Shown: positions 24,014 to 33,451, numbered from the stretch's first letter. The stretch: 43,580 nt of DNA from Alysiella sp. (GCF_030525755.1 NZ_JAUNEC010000008.1:1-43580); one strand, 5' to 3'. Numbers and translations: made by a program. Notes: a model not told the origin generated them from the letters alone.

Positions 24014-25213
24014 ATGATGTTTTCCCGATATTTGCGCCATTTACAACACCAGCCTGCCTTTGGTTTTGTTCTTTTTATTTACAAACGTTTTATGGAAGTT
24101 GGTGTTCCACAAGTTGCAGGCAGCCTGACTTTTACCACATTATTGGCTTTAGTGCCTTTGCTGACTGTGATGCTGGTGATGATTACTGCGTTCCCCGTGT
24201 TTGGCGACGTAACCAGCGCATTCATGGATTTTGTGCGTAACAATATTGTGCCAAGTGGCGCATCGGTGGTGGCTGATTATTTGGACGAATTCAAAACTGC
24301 AGCAGGCAGGCTCACTTCCATTGGCATCATCATGATGGTGGTAACGTCTTTGATGTTGGTACAAACCATAGACGAAACCTTTAATCGCATCTGGCGTGTG
24401 CAGAAACAATGTTCATTTTGGGTTAGGCTGCCTGCTTATTGGTTGTTGCTGACCTTGGGACCTTTAGTATTGGGGTTCAGCATCAGTTTGTCGGCGTATT
24501 TCATGCGCTTGGAAACACTCAATCAACTGTCCCATTTTTCAGGCAGCCTGAAACTTGTAGGACAACTGTGTTTTGATATTGGTGTGTTTTTTGTTCTGTT
24601 TCGCTTTGTGCCAAATTGCCATGTTTCCATGAAACACGCCTTACTGGGTGCACTGATAACCGCCATTTTCTTGGAAACCGCCAAATGGGGCTTCGGGATT
24701 TACATTCGCAATTTTAACAGTTATCAGCTGATTTACGGTGCATTTGCCGCCATTCCCGTGTTTTTAATTTGGCTACAAATCTTGTGGATGATTGTTTTAA
24801 CAGGTGCACTCATTACCGCCAGTTTATCCTATTGGCGTGGTGCGGCATTCAGGCAGCCTGAACGCAACCGTTTGCGTTTTGATGATGCGATTGCGCTGTT
24901 ATTGTGCTTAAATACCGCACATAAACAAGGCACAACCGTTCACGAACACACGTTCAGACAGCATCATGCGATGGGCTACGACCAACTTGCCGATTTACTC
25001 AACGATTTGACTGATTACAACTACATAGAACGCGGTAAAAAAGGCTGGTTGCTCAAAACCGCGCCCGAATCCATACATTTGAATACACTGTTTACGCAAC
25101 TGGTTTACCAAACAGGCGACACCTTACCGCCCAAATTACACCCACAAATCCAACATTTAAACATCAGTTTAGCGGATTTATATAACCATCTTAATCAACA
25201 CCCTCATTCATGA
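24014..25213 (+). CDS. YihY/BrkB-family inner-membrane protein
   Basis: A 399-residue protein. The N-terminal 280 residues contain about six hydrophobic segments of the YihY/virulence factor BrkB family (UPF0761), including PQVAGSLTFTTLLALVPLL, TFNRIWRVQ and NFNSYQLIYGAFAAIPVFLIWLQ. A soluble C-terminal tail of ~110 residues follows (DDAIALLLCLNTAHKQG), with a winged-helix look. The family was once called RNase BN; transport or barrier function is unproven. It begins 12 bp after cysB, and its last four bases overlap pdxA (ATGA), so the genes are coupled. An ATGATG gives two possible starts. Confidence 0.88.
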   Translation: MMFSRYLRHLQHQPAFGFVLFIYKRFMEVGVPQVAGSLTFTTLLALVPLLTVMLVMITAFPVFGDVTSAFMDFVRNNIVPSGASVVADYLDEFKTAAGRLTSIGIIMMVVTSLMLVQTIDETFNRIWRVQKQCSFWVRLPAYWLLLTLGPLVLGFSISLSAYFMRLETLNQLSHFSGSLKLVGQLCFDIGVFFVLFRFVPNCHVSMKHALLGALITAIFLETAKWGFGIYIRNFNSYQLIYGAFAAIPVFLIWLQILWMIVLTGALITASLSYWRGAAFRQPERNRLRFDDAIALLLCLNTAHKQGTTVHEHTFRQHHAMGYDQLADLLNDLTDYNYIERGKKGWLLKTAPESIHLNTLFTQLVYQTGDTLPPKLHPQIQHLNISLADLYNHLNQHPHS

Positions 25214-26241
25214 ACACCCTCCCCCTACTTGCCATCACATCAGGCGAACCCGCAGGCATCGGTCCTGACATCTGCCTTGACCTTGCCCAAACACACACTC
25301 TGCCCTATCGTCCCGTGATTTTGGGCGACATCACACTCTTACGCCAACGTGCACAAATGCTGAACAAAAGCATCAACATTCAACCTTTTCAGGCAGCCTG
25401 TTTACCCGAAAAAAACACGCTACAAGTGTGGCACATACCTTTACGTGTACCTGCCCAAGCAGGACAAGGCAACCCTACCAATTCCGCTTATGTGCTTGAA
25501 TTATTGGACACCGCTCATCATGGTATTCAAAACGGTACATTTGCCGCCATGGTTACCGCTCCCGTTCACAAAGGACTCATCAACGATTCAGGCAGTCTGC
25601 CCTTTTTCAGCGGACACACCGAATACTTGGCGGAACAATCGGGTACGACACAAGTGGTTATGATGCTGGCAGGAGGCGGTATACGTGTGGCACTCTTAAC
25701 CACACACTTACCCTTACGCGATGTGCCAAAAGCCATCACAACAGAATTGATACACAACGTTGCCCAAATTCTGCACCACGATTTACAACACAAATTTGGC
25801 ATCACACAACCACGCATCTTATTAGCAGGACTGAATCCACACGCAGGCGAAAACGGCTATCTTGGACGCGAAGAACTGGACATTATGCAACCAGCCTCTG
25901 CCAATTTACGCGCACAAGGCATCAACATCAGCGACCCCCTGCCTGCCGACACCCTATTTCAACCCTTTATGTTACAAGATGCCGATGCTGTACTCGCTAC
26001 TTATCATGACCAAGGTCTACCCATACTCAAATACGCCAGCTTTGGCGGTGGTGTCAACATCACGCTGGGCTTACCCTTTATCCGAACATCAGTCGATCAC
26101 GGCACAGCATTCAATTTAGCAGGCACAGGGCGTGCCGATTCAGGCAGCCTGAAAACCGCCGTGCAAACCGCTTGGGAGATGGTACAAGCACAATCCCAGT
26201 CGATCAACAACAAGGCTGCCCGAAACAAATCAACATCATGA
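25210..26241 (+). CDS. pdxA: 4-hydroxythreonine-4-phosphate dehydrogenase
   Basis: A 343-residue enzyme of pyridoxal phosphate synthesis oxidising 4-phosphohydroxy-threonine. It starts with the conserved ITSGEPAGIGPDI. The metal/substrate sites are GHTEYLAE, LTTHLPL, NPHAGENGYLG, and the C-terminal YHDQGLPILKYASFGGGVN followed by RTSVDHGTAFNLAGTG. It overlaps yihY by 4 nt (ATGA) at the start and rsxB by 4 nt at the end. Length is normal. An uptake sequence near 26137 encodes DSGSLKT. Confidence 0.97.
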   Translation: MNTLPLLAITSGEPAGIGPDICLDLAQTHTLPYRPVILGDITLLRQRAQMLNKSINIQPFQAACLPEKNTLQVWHIPLRVPAQAGQGNPTNSAYVLELLDTAHHGIQNGTFAAMVTAPVHKGLINDSGSLPFFSGHTEYLAEQSGTTQVVMMLAGGGIRVALLTTHLPLRDVPKAITTELIHNVAQILHHDLQHKFGITQPRILLAGLNPHAGENGYLGREELDIMQPASANLRAQGINISDPLPADTLFQPFMLQDADAVLATYHDQGLPILKYASFGGGVNITLGLPFIRTSVDHGTAFNLAGTGRADSGSLKTAVQTAWEMVQAQSQSINNKAARNKSTS

Positions 26242-27095
26242 ACCCAACCGCCCAACAACTCAACCAATTCCTACCCCAAACCCAATGCCGCGACTGCGGT
26301 TTTTCAGGCTGCCTGCCTTATGCTGAAGCGATGGCACAAGGTCAAGCCGACATCAATTTATGTGCGCCAGGCGGTGTAAACGTTATCCGCGATTTGGCAA
26401 AGGCATTAAGGCTGCCTGAAATCGCACCCGCACAAAGTCACCAAAACGCGCTGGCTTGGATTGATGAAGCCGTGTGCATTGGCTGTACTGCCTGCATTCG
26501 CGCCTGTCCTGTTGACGCAATTATGGGTGCATCTAAACTGATGCACACCGTGATTGCCGATGAATGCACAGGTTGCGGTTTATGTGTTGCCCCCTGCCCT
26601 GTGGATTGCATTCATATGCAACCTGTTGCCGATGAACATTTACCACGCGCACGTTATCTGGCGCAAAACACCCAATCTGAACGCTTTGCTGCTGCCGAAC
26701 ACGCTTTGCAACGTTATCAAAACCATACACATCGTCTCGACACACTGGCAGCACAACGTGCTCAACATCTGGCGACACAACGCTGTATTGCCACCGAAAA
26801 AACAGATAAAGACAAAAACATTGCCACACCCACTCAAACACTCAATGCCGCCACCCTTATCGCACAAGCCAAAGCACGCGCACAAGCACAACAAAATGAA
26901 CGCGCCGTACCCAGCAACCGCGACAGTTTCCGTGAAACCCAAATCAAAGAAGCACAAAACCGTGCCACATTCCGCCGTTATCAACAACAAGCGCAATACG
27001 GCAATGAAAGCGAAAAAGCCGCCGCAATTGAGTGGTTACGCCGTTACAAGCAAGAACAAGAAGCCAAAGAACTGGCAAGACTGGCTGCAAAATAA
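26238..27095 (+). CDS. rsxB: RnfB/RsxB-like ferredoxin subunit (no membrane anchor)
   Basis: A 285-residue iron-sulfur protein. Residues 17, 20, 25 and 42 are cysteines of the RnfB four-cysteine cluster (CRDCGFSGCLPYAEAM...LCAPGG). Two [4Fe-4S] ferredoxin motifs follow: Cys80/83/86/90 and Cys110/113/116/120, each ending CP. The usual N-terminal transmembrane helix of RnfB is missing, as in betaproteobacterial stand-alone RsxB. A long Ala/Gln/Arg-rich, probably helical tail (150-285) is present. It couples to pdxA by an ATGA overlap. No other rnf gene is nearby, so its redox partner is unknown. The frame opens upstream at 26172 inside pdxA, but ATG 26238 is chosen. Confidence 0.85.
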   Translation: MNPTAQQLNQFLPQTQCRDCGFSGCLPYAEAMAQGQADINLCAPGGVNVIRDLAKALRLPEIAPAQSHQNALAWIDEAVCIGCTACIRACPVDAIMGASKLMHTVIADECTGCGLCVAPCPVDCIHMQPVADEHLPRARYLAQNTQSERFAAAEHALQRYQNHTHRLDTLAAQRAQHLATQRCIATEKTDKDKNIATPTQTLNAATLIAQAKARAQAQQNERAVPSNRDSFRETQIKEAQNRATFRRYQQQAQYGNESEKAAAIEWLRRYKQEQEAKELARLAAK

Positions 27096-27175
27096 TGAAG
27101 GCGCATTGACACGACTGCTGCCTGAAAATCGTTTGGCATTTGCAGGTCAAACATTCATGCACAACAGCTCAAAAT

Positions 27176-27285
27176 TATGGTTGTCGAAGTAAAAAACAGT
27201 ACAAGGCAACAACGTCCGCCGTATACAGCAGTACACATAAGGTCGTTGACAACAACATGCTGCTTTTTCAATTCTATGACGATAT
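27176..27285 (-). repeat. Correia-like element, copy 3
   Basis: About 110 bp in reverse orientation between rsxB and xerD. Read on the minus strand: ATAGAATTGAAAAAGCAGCATG, then GTTGTCAACGACCTTATGTGTAC, GTATACGGCGGACGTTGTTG, CCTTGTACTGTTTTTTACTTCGAC. The same word order as the other copies, somewhat degenerate. Confidence 0.65.
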
Positions 27286-27361
27286 TTGATTTCATCTTAC
27301 CGTACTCAACACATTTTGTAGGGCGCACACCCTACACAAAATATTTCAGACAGCCTAAACC

Positions 27362-28237
27362 ATGCACGATTTGATTGAACAATTCATAGACCATTTATGG
27401 TTACAAGAACGCCTTGCCGACAACACTTTGGCAGCATACCGCCGCGATTTGGAAAAAGTGGGAACACGTTTGGCGGCAATGGATTTGGATTTTTTCAATG
27501 CGCAAGAAAACGATTTGGTCAAAGTCATTTATGTGTCAGACGAACAAGCTCGCTCGCAAGCACGCGCATTAGCGGCGGTCAAGAAATTGTATTTGTGGTT
27601 GGCACAAACCGAACAGAGAACAGACAACCCTTGTCGCCAACTCAAAACCAGCAAGCAAGCTCAAACTCTGCCACCTTTAATTACCGAAGCGCAAACCGAA
27701 GCCCTGCTGGCTGCACCCGATATTGATACGCCACATGGTTTACGCGATAAGGCTTTACTGGAACTGATGTATGCCACAGGTTTGCGTGTCAGCGAAGCTG
27801 TGGGTTTACAGTTGCACGAAGTGGATTTGCAACGCAACAGGGTCAATACCATAGGCAAAGGAGGCAAACAACGAATTGTGCCTATGGGCGAAGTGGCTGT
27901 GGATTGGCTGGAACGCTATTTGCATGATGCACGCGAACAATTATTAAAAGGCGCGCGCTGTGATGCGGTTTTTGTGTCGCAAAAACGCGTGGGTATGACA
28001 CGCCAGTTAGCTTGGCAAATTGTGGCAAAATACGCACAAATGGTGGGCATACAAGGCTTGTCCCCACATGGTTTGCGCCATGCTTTTGCCACACATTTGG
28101 TCAATCATGGCGCAGATTTACGCGTGGTGCAAATGCTATTGGGGCATTCGGATTTGTCCACCACACAGATTTACACCCATGTTGCCGATGCACGTTTGAA
28201 AAAAGTGGTTGATGCGTTTCACCCACGTTCGCGTTGA
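27362..28237 (+). CDS. xerD: Tyrosine recombinase XerD
   Basis: A 291-residue site-specific recombinase that with XerC resolves chromosome dimers at dif. The catalytic residues are Arg142 (TGLRVSE), Lys166, His236-x-x-Arg239 (HGLRH), His262 (GHSDLSTTQIYTH) and Tyr271. The N-terminal core-binding domain is FIDHLWLQERLADNTLAAYRRDL. Length matches XerD closely and the start is close to the conserved MHDLIEQFIDHL. No strong ribosome site is visible. XerC would be nearest alternative. Confidence 0.95.
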   Translation: MHDLIEQFIDHLWLQERLADNTLAAYRRDLEKVGTRLAAMDLDFFNAQENDLVKVIYVSDEQARSQARALAAVKKLYLWLAQTEQRTDNPCRQLKTSKQAQTLPPLITEAQTEALLAAPDIDTPHGLRDKALLELMYATGLRVSEAVGLQLHEVDLQRNRVNTIGKGGKQRIVPMGEVAVDWLERYLHDAREQLLKGARCDAVFVSQKRVGMTRQLAWQIVAKYAQMVGIQGLSPHGLRHAFATHLVNHGADLRVVQMLLGHSDLSTTQIYTHVADARLKKVVDAFHPRSR

Positions 28238-28256
28238 AATCGGGCTGGAATACTTT

Positions 28257-28325
28257 GTATTGTGCGTATCGCACACCCAGTTTCAAGAAATTGCCATGAT
28301 TCTGGTGCGTGGTACGCACCCTACA
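28257..28325. repeat. GGTGCGTG/CACCCTAC small repeat
   Basis: TGCGTATCGCACACCCAG is followed about 32 bp later by GGTGCGTGGTACGCACCCTAC, related to the copies near 7797 and 27315. It lies just downstream of xerD. Confidence 0.55.
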
Positions 28326-28356
28326 AAAAGCGGTCAATACAGAAATACAATACACA

Positions 28357-28389
28357 AAAAGGCTGCCTGAAACCTTTCAGGCAGCCTTT
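28357..28389. terminator. Inverted uptake-sequence pair, bidirectional terminator
   Basis: AAAGGCTGCCTGAAA (28358-28372) pairs with TTTCAGGCAGCCTTT (28375-28389) with a 2-nt centre. It is located between convergent xerD and pilC. Confidence 0.85.
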
Positions 28390-28414
28390 GATTTGAGACT
28401 GATATGATTATAAA

Positions 28415-31400
28415 TCAGAAAATTTCACGCCAGCTCAAACGGGTTAATGATGCGCCACCACATGCCTTGCCATAAATAGACAATGGATCGTTTACACCTG
28501 TACTTGCACCGCTGTCCGACAAGAAAATACTGTGGTTGCTGCCTGAAAGACATTGACGCACTTTCTTACCGCCTGGTGTTAAGGCTGGGTCGGTACCTGT
28601 GCCACCTGCATCGCCACTTGTGGTATAGGCATTGCCTACATTGCCAATCGCATCAGCATTGTTGCCGCCCAAAGACAAAACATAAGTCAAAATACCACCA
28701 CCAATGGATTTATAACCCGCATACATGACATCAGGACGGTATTTCGTAGCCGCACCCGTATTCTGATTCAAATAATCAATATAGGCATATTCTGCCACAT
28801 CATCTTTGGTTAAATTGCCACCTGTGTCAGATTTAACCTGCATCAACCAAGATTCACCCTTACTTTGCAAAGTGGAGCTACTGGCAATACAAGGGTCAAC
28901 GCTGCCTGTTGGTAAACCGCTGCTGCCTGAACCGCTTTTTGAAGCTGAATAGCTGCGTGTGGTAAAAATCACGGTTTTCAATAACAAATCAGGTTTAACT
29001 ACCACGCGTTCGCCCGCAGGCAAATCAAAATACCAGCCTTTATGTGTACTCTCTTCAAATGGTTTATTGCTCAAAGTACGCGTTTGCACCGTACCTTGTG
29101 TAACGGAACCACCCATGTCTTGCTTCAACAGTTGCGACAACTGCACTTCCGCAGGATTTTCAATGGTCAAATCATCATAAATCCCGTAAACCGATTGCAC
29201 ATCTTTGTTTTCCAAATCACTTTGATACAAATCACTGCCTGTACCAAAAATCACAACGTATTTGTTATCGGCACGGCGATAAATCGCAGGTGCGCTGGTA
29301 ACAATCTGTTTATTTTGCGCTTGGAAAATTTTCTTAACCGATACCCCCGATGTACCTGTATGCAAACCGCTACCACCACCTGATACCGTATAACCCTTAC
29401 GGAAATCAAAGCGATACAAACCACCGCGATAATCAGCCGCATAAGCAATATCAATCGCACCATCAAAATCCATGTCCACCAAAGTTGGCTGCATCAAACC
29501 ACCGCGATTGTTTCCCGCATTGGGAACAGGGATTTTGCTCATCAATTCCCCTGCTTTCATTGAATTAACAGGCTGTGCGCCACTTTTCACAGGCACACCC
29601 ACATTCTCACCACCCAAAGCATGGTAAATATACAAAGCCGCTTCAGTGTTATCAATCACTTCACCGCCTGATTGGTGTGTTACCTTATCTGCCTTGCGCG
29701 TACCACTGCCAATGAATGTAGCATAACGCACATCAGTTAAATCTACATTCATTTTAAAATCAGCAGCCAAAGTGCGATTTTGTGCCAAGCGACCGATTTG
29801 CGGTGCGCCAATCGTGTAGCCCATTACATTATTAACACCTTTTTGCGTTTCAAACAAAGGTACGCTGCTCAACCAATTTGTTGCGTCCAAACCCACAGGC
29901 TGCTGTTTCGTATCTTTACCACCCAAATTCAGCGCGTAAGTACCGCGACCACCCTGCCCCATATTGCCTGCCAAGAAATGACGTTGAGGGAAGCGTGGGT
30001 TTTTCTCGGTGGTGCGAATTACCATACCACCATTTACCATATAACGATGCGGTGCCACTTCGGGTTTAACCACATAATCAGGCGATACAATATCGGCAAA
30101 ATGTTTTGCCATGGTATCCGTAGCAGATTCACGCTCCATCATCGCAGGCATGTAGTTCACTTTCAGCTCATACGGATTGGTTTTGCTCGCGCTGCTTTCA
30201 AACAAATACACCAAACCATCGTTCGCTGCCGTAATGAAAAATTGCTGGCGACCGTTTTTCTGCGGACCGTAAGAATGAATGGGCGCAGCAATCACATCGC
30301 CCATATCACGGGCATTGGGGTTGCTGGTGCTACGAACACGGTATTTCAAAGCATTGCTGGCACTGGTTAAATCGCTGTGATTATCCGCTTTATTGCGCAT
30401 AATCCAAGGAATCATCGCGTTTTTCCATTCATTATTGTTCTGACCGTTATGGGGAATACCAAAAAACGCATTATTCGCTTGGCTGCCTGAAAAACTGTCT
30501 AACCACTGATTTTGGTTTTCACCTGTGTTCACAATCACTCTACGCGAAGCAAACAAAGGGGTTTTATAGGTATCCAAAACTTTGGTTTGTTTACCGCTTC
30601 TGACCACATCATAAAAACGCACTTCGCTGCTGCCTGATTTCACGTCCAAGCGTACGGCTGCCGCCAAAGCAGGCACTTTGATATCCACATCATCGCCAGA
30701 GAGTGTGGGCGAAATGCTGGAGAAAGATGAAGGCGGTTCGGATTTGTTTTCGGCATTAATTTGGTCAAAAATCTTGCTAAAAGCATTATTTAACGATGCT
30801 GCGTCATTGGCGTTAAATGCTTGATAGTTGTTTGCGGTAGAAGCATTGGCCAAATATGCGGAATTCAAACCAAAACCGATTGCAAATGTGGAAATGACTT
30901 GTTTGCGATTAGGGTGGTCGGCTGGTAATGATGGGTCATCGTCTTCACCGTTCCAGCGTTTACCTGCCGCATCAACACCGCTTGTTTTTAAGTCATTGTA
31001 AAAAACTGAATCAGCCAAGAAATTTGAAATTAAGTTGTGATCGTACCAGTTGCGTAAAGTTGAATTCCAAAGGCCAGATGGGTGAACAAATTGTAGTTTT
31101 GCTGCCCTATAATTGCTTAAACCCGCACCACCTGGCCGATTGGCATCGGGTACCATCTTAAACCGATAGGGTTCAGATTGACTTGCATGGGTTTGGCTTG
31201 CAAAAGCAGGATTTGGAACCATTGAGCCTGAATAGTTAAGAAGCACTTGTTGAGGAGGGAGAAAGCCAGCTGTCTCATTACCTTGCATCTGATATAAATA
31301 GTCGTAAGGCTCACCGTCCGAAAAAATGACCACATAGCTTTTCTGGCAACGGTATGTACCGGGTGTATCCAAAGCGGCACGCAAAAGATACACCGAGTCC

Positions 31401-31888
31401 ATATATCGCCCAGTGGAAGGCGTGCCACAATGGGCATATAAAGAGTTAATGGCGGGCAAAATATCGGTATCCACATCTAGACCGAAACGCCATGAGTTGT
31501 TGTTGCTGTAAACCTTGGGTTTATTGGTTAAGGAGCCATCTGTATTACACAAAGTAATCATGTTCCAGTTTACGGCATTTTTGTATTCGGGATTTTGTAC
31601 CAAATTTAGTAACGCTTTTTTGGTAACTTCCATTCGATTTTTACCAGCGCTGGATACCCAACCTGCCATCGAACCCGAATCGTCAATTTGCAATACCACA
31701 TTGGGTTTAACCCCAGCACTGCTTTGGGTCTCTGATTTGGACTGCAAATGCAATGGGGTATCGGCAAAGGGACCGTTGGGATTAATTGCCGCTTGCGACA
31801 AAACCGATAAAGATGCCAGCGTGAGCAAAACCACGGTTTTGGGTTTCACACGCAAACTGTTTTTTTGAGCAGAACGGGATAAATTCAT
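28415..31888 (-). CDS. pilC: Type IV pilus tip adhesin PilC/PilY1
   Basis: A 1157-residue exported protein. The signal peptide has basic residues then VVLLTLASLSVLSQA, cleaved near residue 33. A von Willebrand A-like region has the MIDAS motif DDSGSM at 69-74 and VIFSDGEPYD near 187-196. The C-terminal half is the PilY1 beta-propeller with a calcium-binding DMDFDGAID at 805-813 (the integrin-like DxDxDG site). The last residues include RLSWREIF. PilC/PilY1 promotes pilus extension and adhesion. A seven-A run lies in codons 8-10 (CTCAAAAAAACAG), where slippage could alter expression. AAAGGA precedes the ATG. The gene is single, without a visible pilus operon nearby. Confidence 0.93.
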   Translation of the reverse strand: MNLSRSAQKNSLRVKPKTVVLLTLASLSVLSQAAINPNGPFADTPLHLQSKSETQSSAGVKPNVVLQIDDSGSMAGWVSSAGKNRMEVTKKALLNLVQNPEYKNAVNWNMITLCNTDGSLTNKPKVYSNNNSWRFGLDVDTDILPAINSLYAHCGTPSTGRYMDSVYLLRAALDTPGTYRCQKSYVVIFSDGEPYDYLYQMQGNETAGFLPPQQVLLNYSGSMVPNPAFASQTHASQSEPYRFKMVPDANRPGGAGLSNYRAAKLQFVHPSGLWNSTLRNWYDHNLISNFLADSVFYNDLKTSGVDAAGKRWNGEDDDPSLPADHPNRKQVISTFAIGFGLNSAYLANASTANNYQAFNANDAASLNNAFSKIFDQINAENKSEPPSSFSSISPTLSGDDVDIKVPALAAAVRLDVKSGSSEVRFYDVVRSGKQTKVLDTYKTPLFASRRVIVNTGENQNQWLDSFSGSQANNAFFGIPHNGQNNNEWKNAMIPWIMRNKADNHSDLTSASNALKYRVRSTSNPNARDMGDVIAAPIHSYGPQKNGRQQFFITAANDGLVYLFESSASKTNPYELKVNYMPAMMERESATDTMAKHFADIVSPDYVVKPEVAPHRYMVNGGMVIRTTEKNPRFPQRHFLAGNMGQGGRGTYALNLGGKDTKQQPVGLDATNWLSSVPLFETQKGVNNVMGYTIGAPQIGRLAQNRTLAADFKMNVDLTDVRYATFIGSGTRKADKVTHQSGGEVIDNTEAALYIYHALGGENVGVPVKSGAQPVNSMKAGELMSKIPVPNAGNNRGGLMQPTLVDMDFDGAIDIAYAADYRGGLYRFDFRKGYTVSGGGSGLHTGTSGVSVKKIFQAQNKQIVTSAPAIYRRADNKYVVIFGTGSDLYQSDLENKDVQSVYGIYDDLTIENPAEVQLSQLLKQDMGGSVTQGTVQTRTLSNKPFEESTHKGWYFDLPAGERVVVKPDLLLKTVIFTTRSYSASKSGSGSSGLPTGSVDPCIASSSTLQSKGESWLMQVKSDTGGNLTKDDVAEYAYIDYLNQNTGAATKYRPDVMYAGYKSIGGGILTYVLSLGGNNADAIGNVGNAYTTSGDAGGTGTDPALTPGGKKVRQCLSGSNHSIFLSDSGASTGVNDPLSIYGKACGGASLTRLSWREIF

Positions 31889-32510
31889 AACCGTATCCTT
31901 TTCTTTTTATTCATTGTTAATATTGATTAATGGTACTGCAATATTTCATTTTCTTTTGTGCTTCATATTTTGTTATCACGCACCCAAATTTGAGTTCTTG
32001 AATTGGTGCGTGAAACATCTCCCCAATCGCCCTATTCTCCGTATAACTGCAAAATATGATATTTATGGTTTATGGGATTTTTACAGCAATTCTCAATCCA
32101 TTGTGTGCTTTTTTACAAAAATTTATGACTTGATTTGATTTTGTCTTACAAATATACCACACTCTGCTTTTTATCAGCATGGGGCTTTTCAGGCAACTTG
32201 TGAAATACTGACAAAAAACGGCTGTTTTTATGTCATGTTTCAATGGGTAACGCGAATTTGGGATAAGAAAACAACAAACATCATAAAAATAAATGACTTG
32301 CGCAGAATGGGTGTTACACCCCCACCATCATGATTTCAGGCAGCCTGTAATCTGACCTCTATCCCGCCTGTGCATGGGGGAAGTGGTGGGTACCAACGCC
32401 CACCCTACAATTGTGTTCTACCCTTACAGGGCAAAACGGATTTATTGGCACTTTATGGTCATAGAACTGAAAAAATGGCTGTATTCAAGAGGGTTACCAT
32501 ATTACAAAAC
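31889..32510. other. Intergenic region pilC / tRNA-Ser
   Basis: This stretch of over 600 bp holds no convincing gene. It contains a GGTGCGTG repeat pair (31978-32010 and 32383-32405), an uptake sequence at 32335-32347, and a half-copy of the Correia-like end (TTTATGGTCATAGAACTGAAAAAATG near 32453). A possible pilC promoter is weak. Confidence 0.5.
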
Positions 32511-32546
32511 TTAACCCGTCTTCAAAAATGTTTGAAGACGGGTTAA
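32511..32546 (-). terminator. Terminator of tRNA-Ser
   Basis: AACCCGTCTTCAAA (32513-32526) pairs with TTTGAAGACGGGTT (32531-32544), loop AATG. On the minus strand it is followed by AAGTTTTGT. The T-tract is short but the 14-bp stem is strong. Confidence 0.85.
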
Positions 32547-32553
32547 TGGCATT

Positions 32554-32644
32554 TGGCAGAGAGGAAGGGATTCGAACCCTCGATGCGCTATTCACGCATA
32601 CACGCTTTCCAGGCGTGCGACTTAAACCACTCATCCACCTCTCT
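32554..32644 (-). tRNA. tRNA-Ser (GGA)
   Basis: A 91-nt type II tRNA on the minus strand. The acceptor stem is AGAGAGG/CCTCTCT, the anticodon arm CACGC-CTGGAAA-GCGTG gives GGA, a long variable arm follows (TATGCGTGAATAGCGCA), then a T arm GGGTTCGAATCCC and encoded CCA. Confidence 0.95.
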
Positions 32645-32696
32645 ATGAAAAAGAATGCAGATTATAAAGCAGTTGAAGAACGTGGGCAAGGGTTTG

Positions 32697-32767
32697 GCTG
32701 CCTGAAAAAATGGGCATGGGTTTTCAGGCAGCCTGTACGCGTTTTTAATATGAAAATCGCGTATAAT
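32697..32767 (+). promoter_or_regulatory. Uptake-sequence hairpin and ftsE promoter -10
   Basis: GGCTGCCTGAAAA (32697-32709) pairs with TTTTCAGGCAGCC (32720-32732), insulating ftsE from the tRNA region. A perfect TATAAT follows at 32762-32767, 31 bp before the ftsE ATG; no good -35 is seen. Confidence 0.5.
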
Positions 32768-32797
32768 CACGCGGTTTTTGATTTTTTGGATAACATC

Positions 32798-33451
32798 ATG
32801 ATACGTTTTGAATCGGTTGGCAAAACTTACCCTGGTGGGTTTCAGGCTTTGAAGAATGTGAGCTTTGTGATTGAGAAAGGGGAGTTGATTTTTATTGCTG
32901 GGCATTCGGGCGCTGGGAAATCTACGGTGTTGAAGTTAATCGCTGGGATTACGAAGCCTACGAGTGGTAAAATTTTGATTAATCGCAATTCTTTGAATGA
33001 GGCGAGCGAGTCGCAACTGTGTTATTTTCGTCAAAATATTGGGATTGTGTTTCAAGACCATAAGATTTTATTCGACCGCAATGTGTTGCAAAATGTACTG
33101 TTGCCTTTACGGATTATTGGTTATGACCGCAAAACAGCGGAAAAACGGGCATTGATGGCTTTGGAGAAAGTGGGCTTGGGTGGCAGGGACAAGGCTGACC
33201 CTCGCGGTTTGTCGGGCGGCGAACAGCAGCGTTTGTGTATTGCTCGGGCGGTGGTGCATCAGCCAATTGTGTTGCTGGCAGACGAGCCTTCTGCAAATCT
33301 TGATCGCGCTAATGCTTTGGATATTATGGAGTTGTTTAAAACTTTCCACGAAGCGGGAACAACGGTGATTATTTCGGCGCACGATGAGACTTTGATGCAG
33401 AATTATGGGCATCGGATTTTGCGTTTACAACAAGGTAGGTTTGCATCATGA
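32798..33451 (+). CDS. ftsE: Cell-division ATP-binding protein FtsE
   Basis: A 217-residue ABC ATPase that with FtsX controls cell-wall hydrolases at the division septum. It has Walker A GHSGAGKS (35-42), the signature LSGGEQQRLCIARA, Walker B VLLADEPSANLD and the H-loop SAHDE. The frame extends upstream across the tRNA, but ATG 32798 gives the normal N-terminus (MIRFESVGKTY). It overlaps ftsX by four bases (ATGA), showing coupling. Confidence 0.97.
   Translation: MIRFESVGKTYPGGFQALKNVSFVIEKGELIFIAGHSGAGKSTVLKLIAGITKPTSGKILINRNSLNEASESQLCYFRQNIGIVFQDHKILFDRNVLQNVLLPLRIIGYDRKTAEKRALMALEKVGLGGRDKADPRGLSGGEQQRLCIARAVVHQPIVLLADEPSANLDRANALDIMELFKTFHEAGTTVIISAHDETLMQNYGHRILRLQQGRFAS

Noticed and set aside
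26554..27192. 212-codon frame overlapping rsxB in another phase
   Set aside because: The overlapping part is a shadow of rsxB. The last ~30 residues after the rsxB stop (NNEGALTRLLPENRLAFAG) look slightly protein-like but have no start and end in a Correia-like copy, so at most a remnant.
28257..28325. CRISPR array reading of the repeated GGTGCGTG words
   Set aside because: Copies are scattered kilobases apart, are inverted pairs and lack regular spacers; no cas genes are present.
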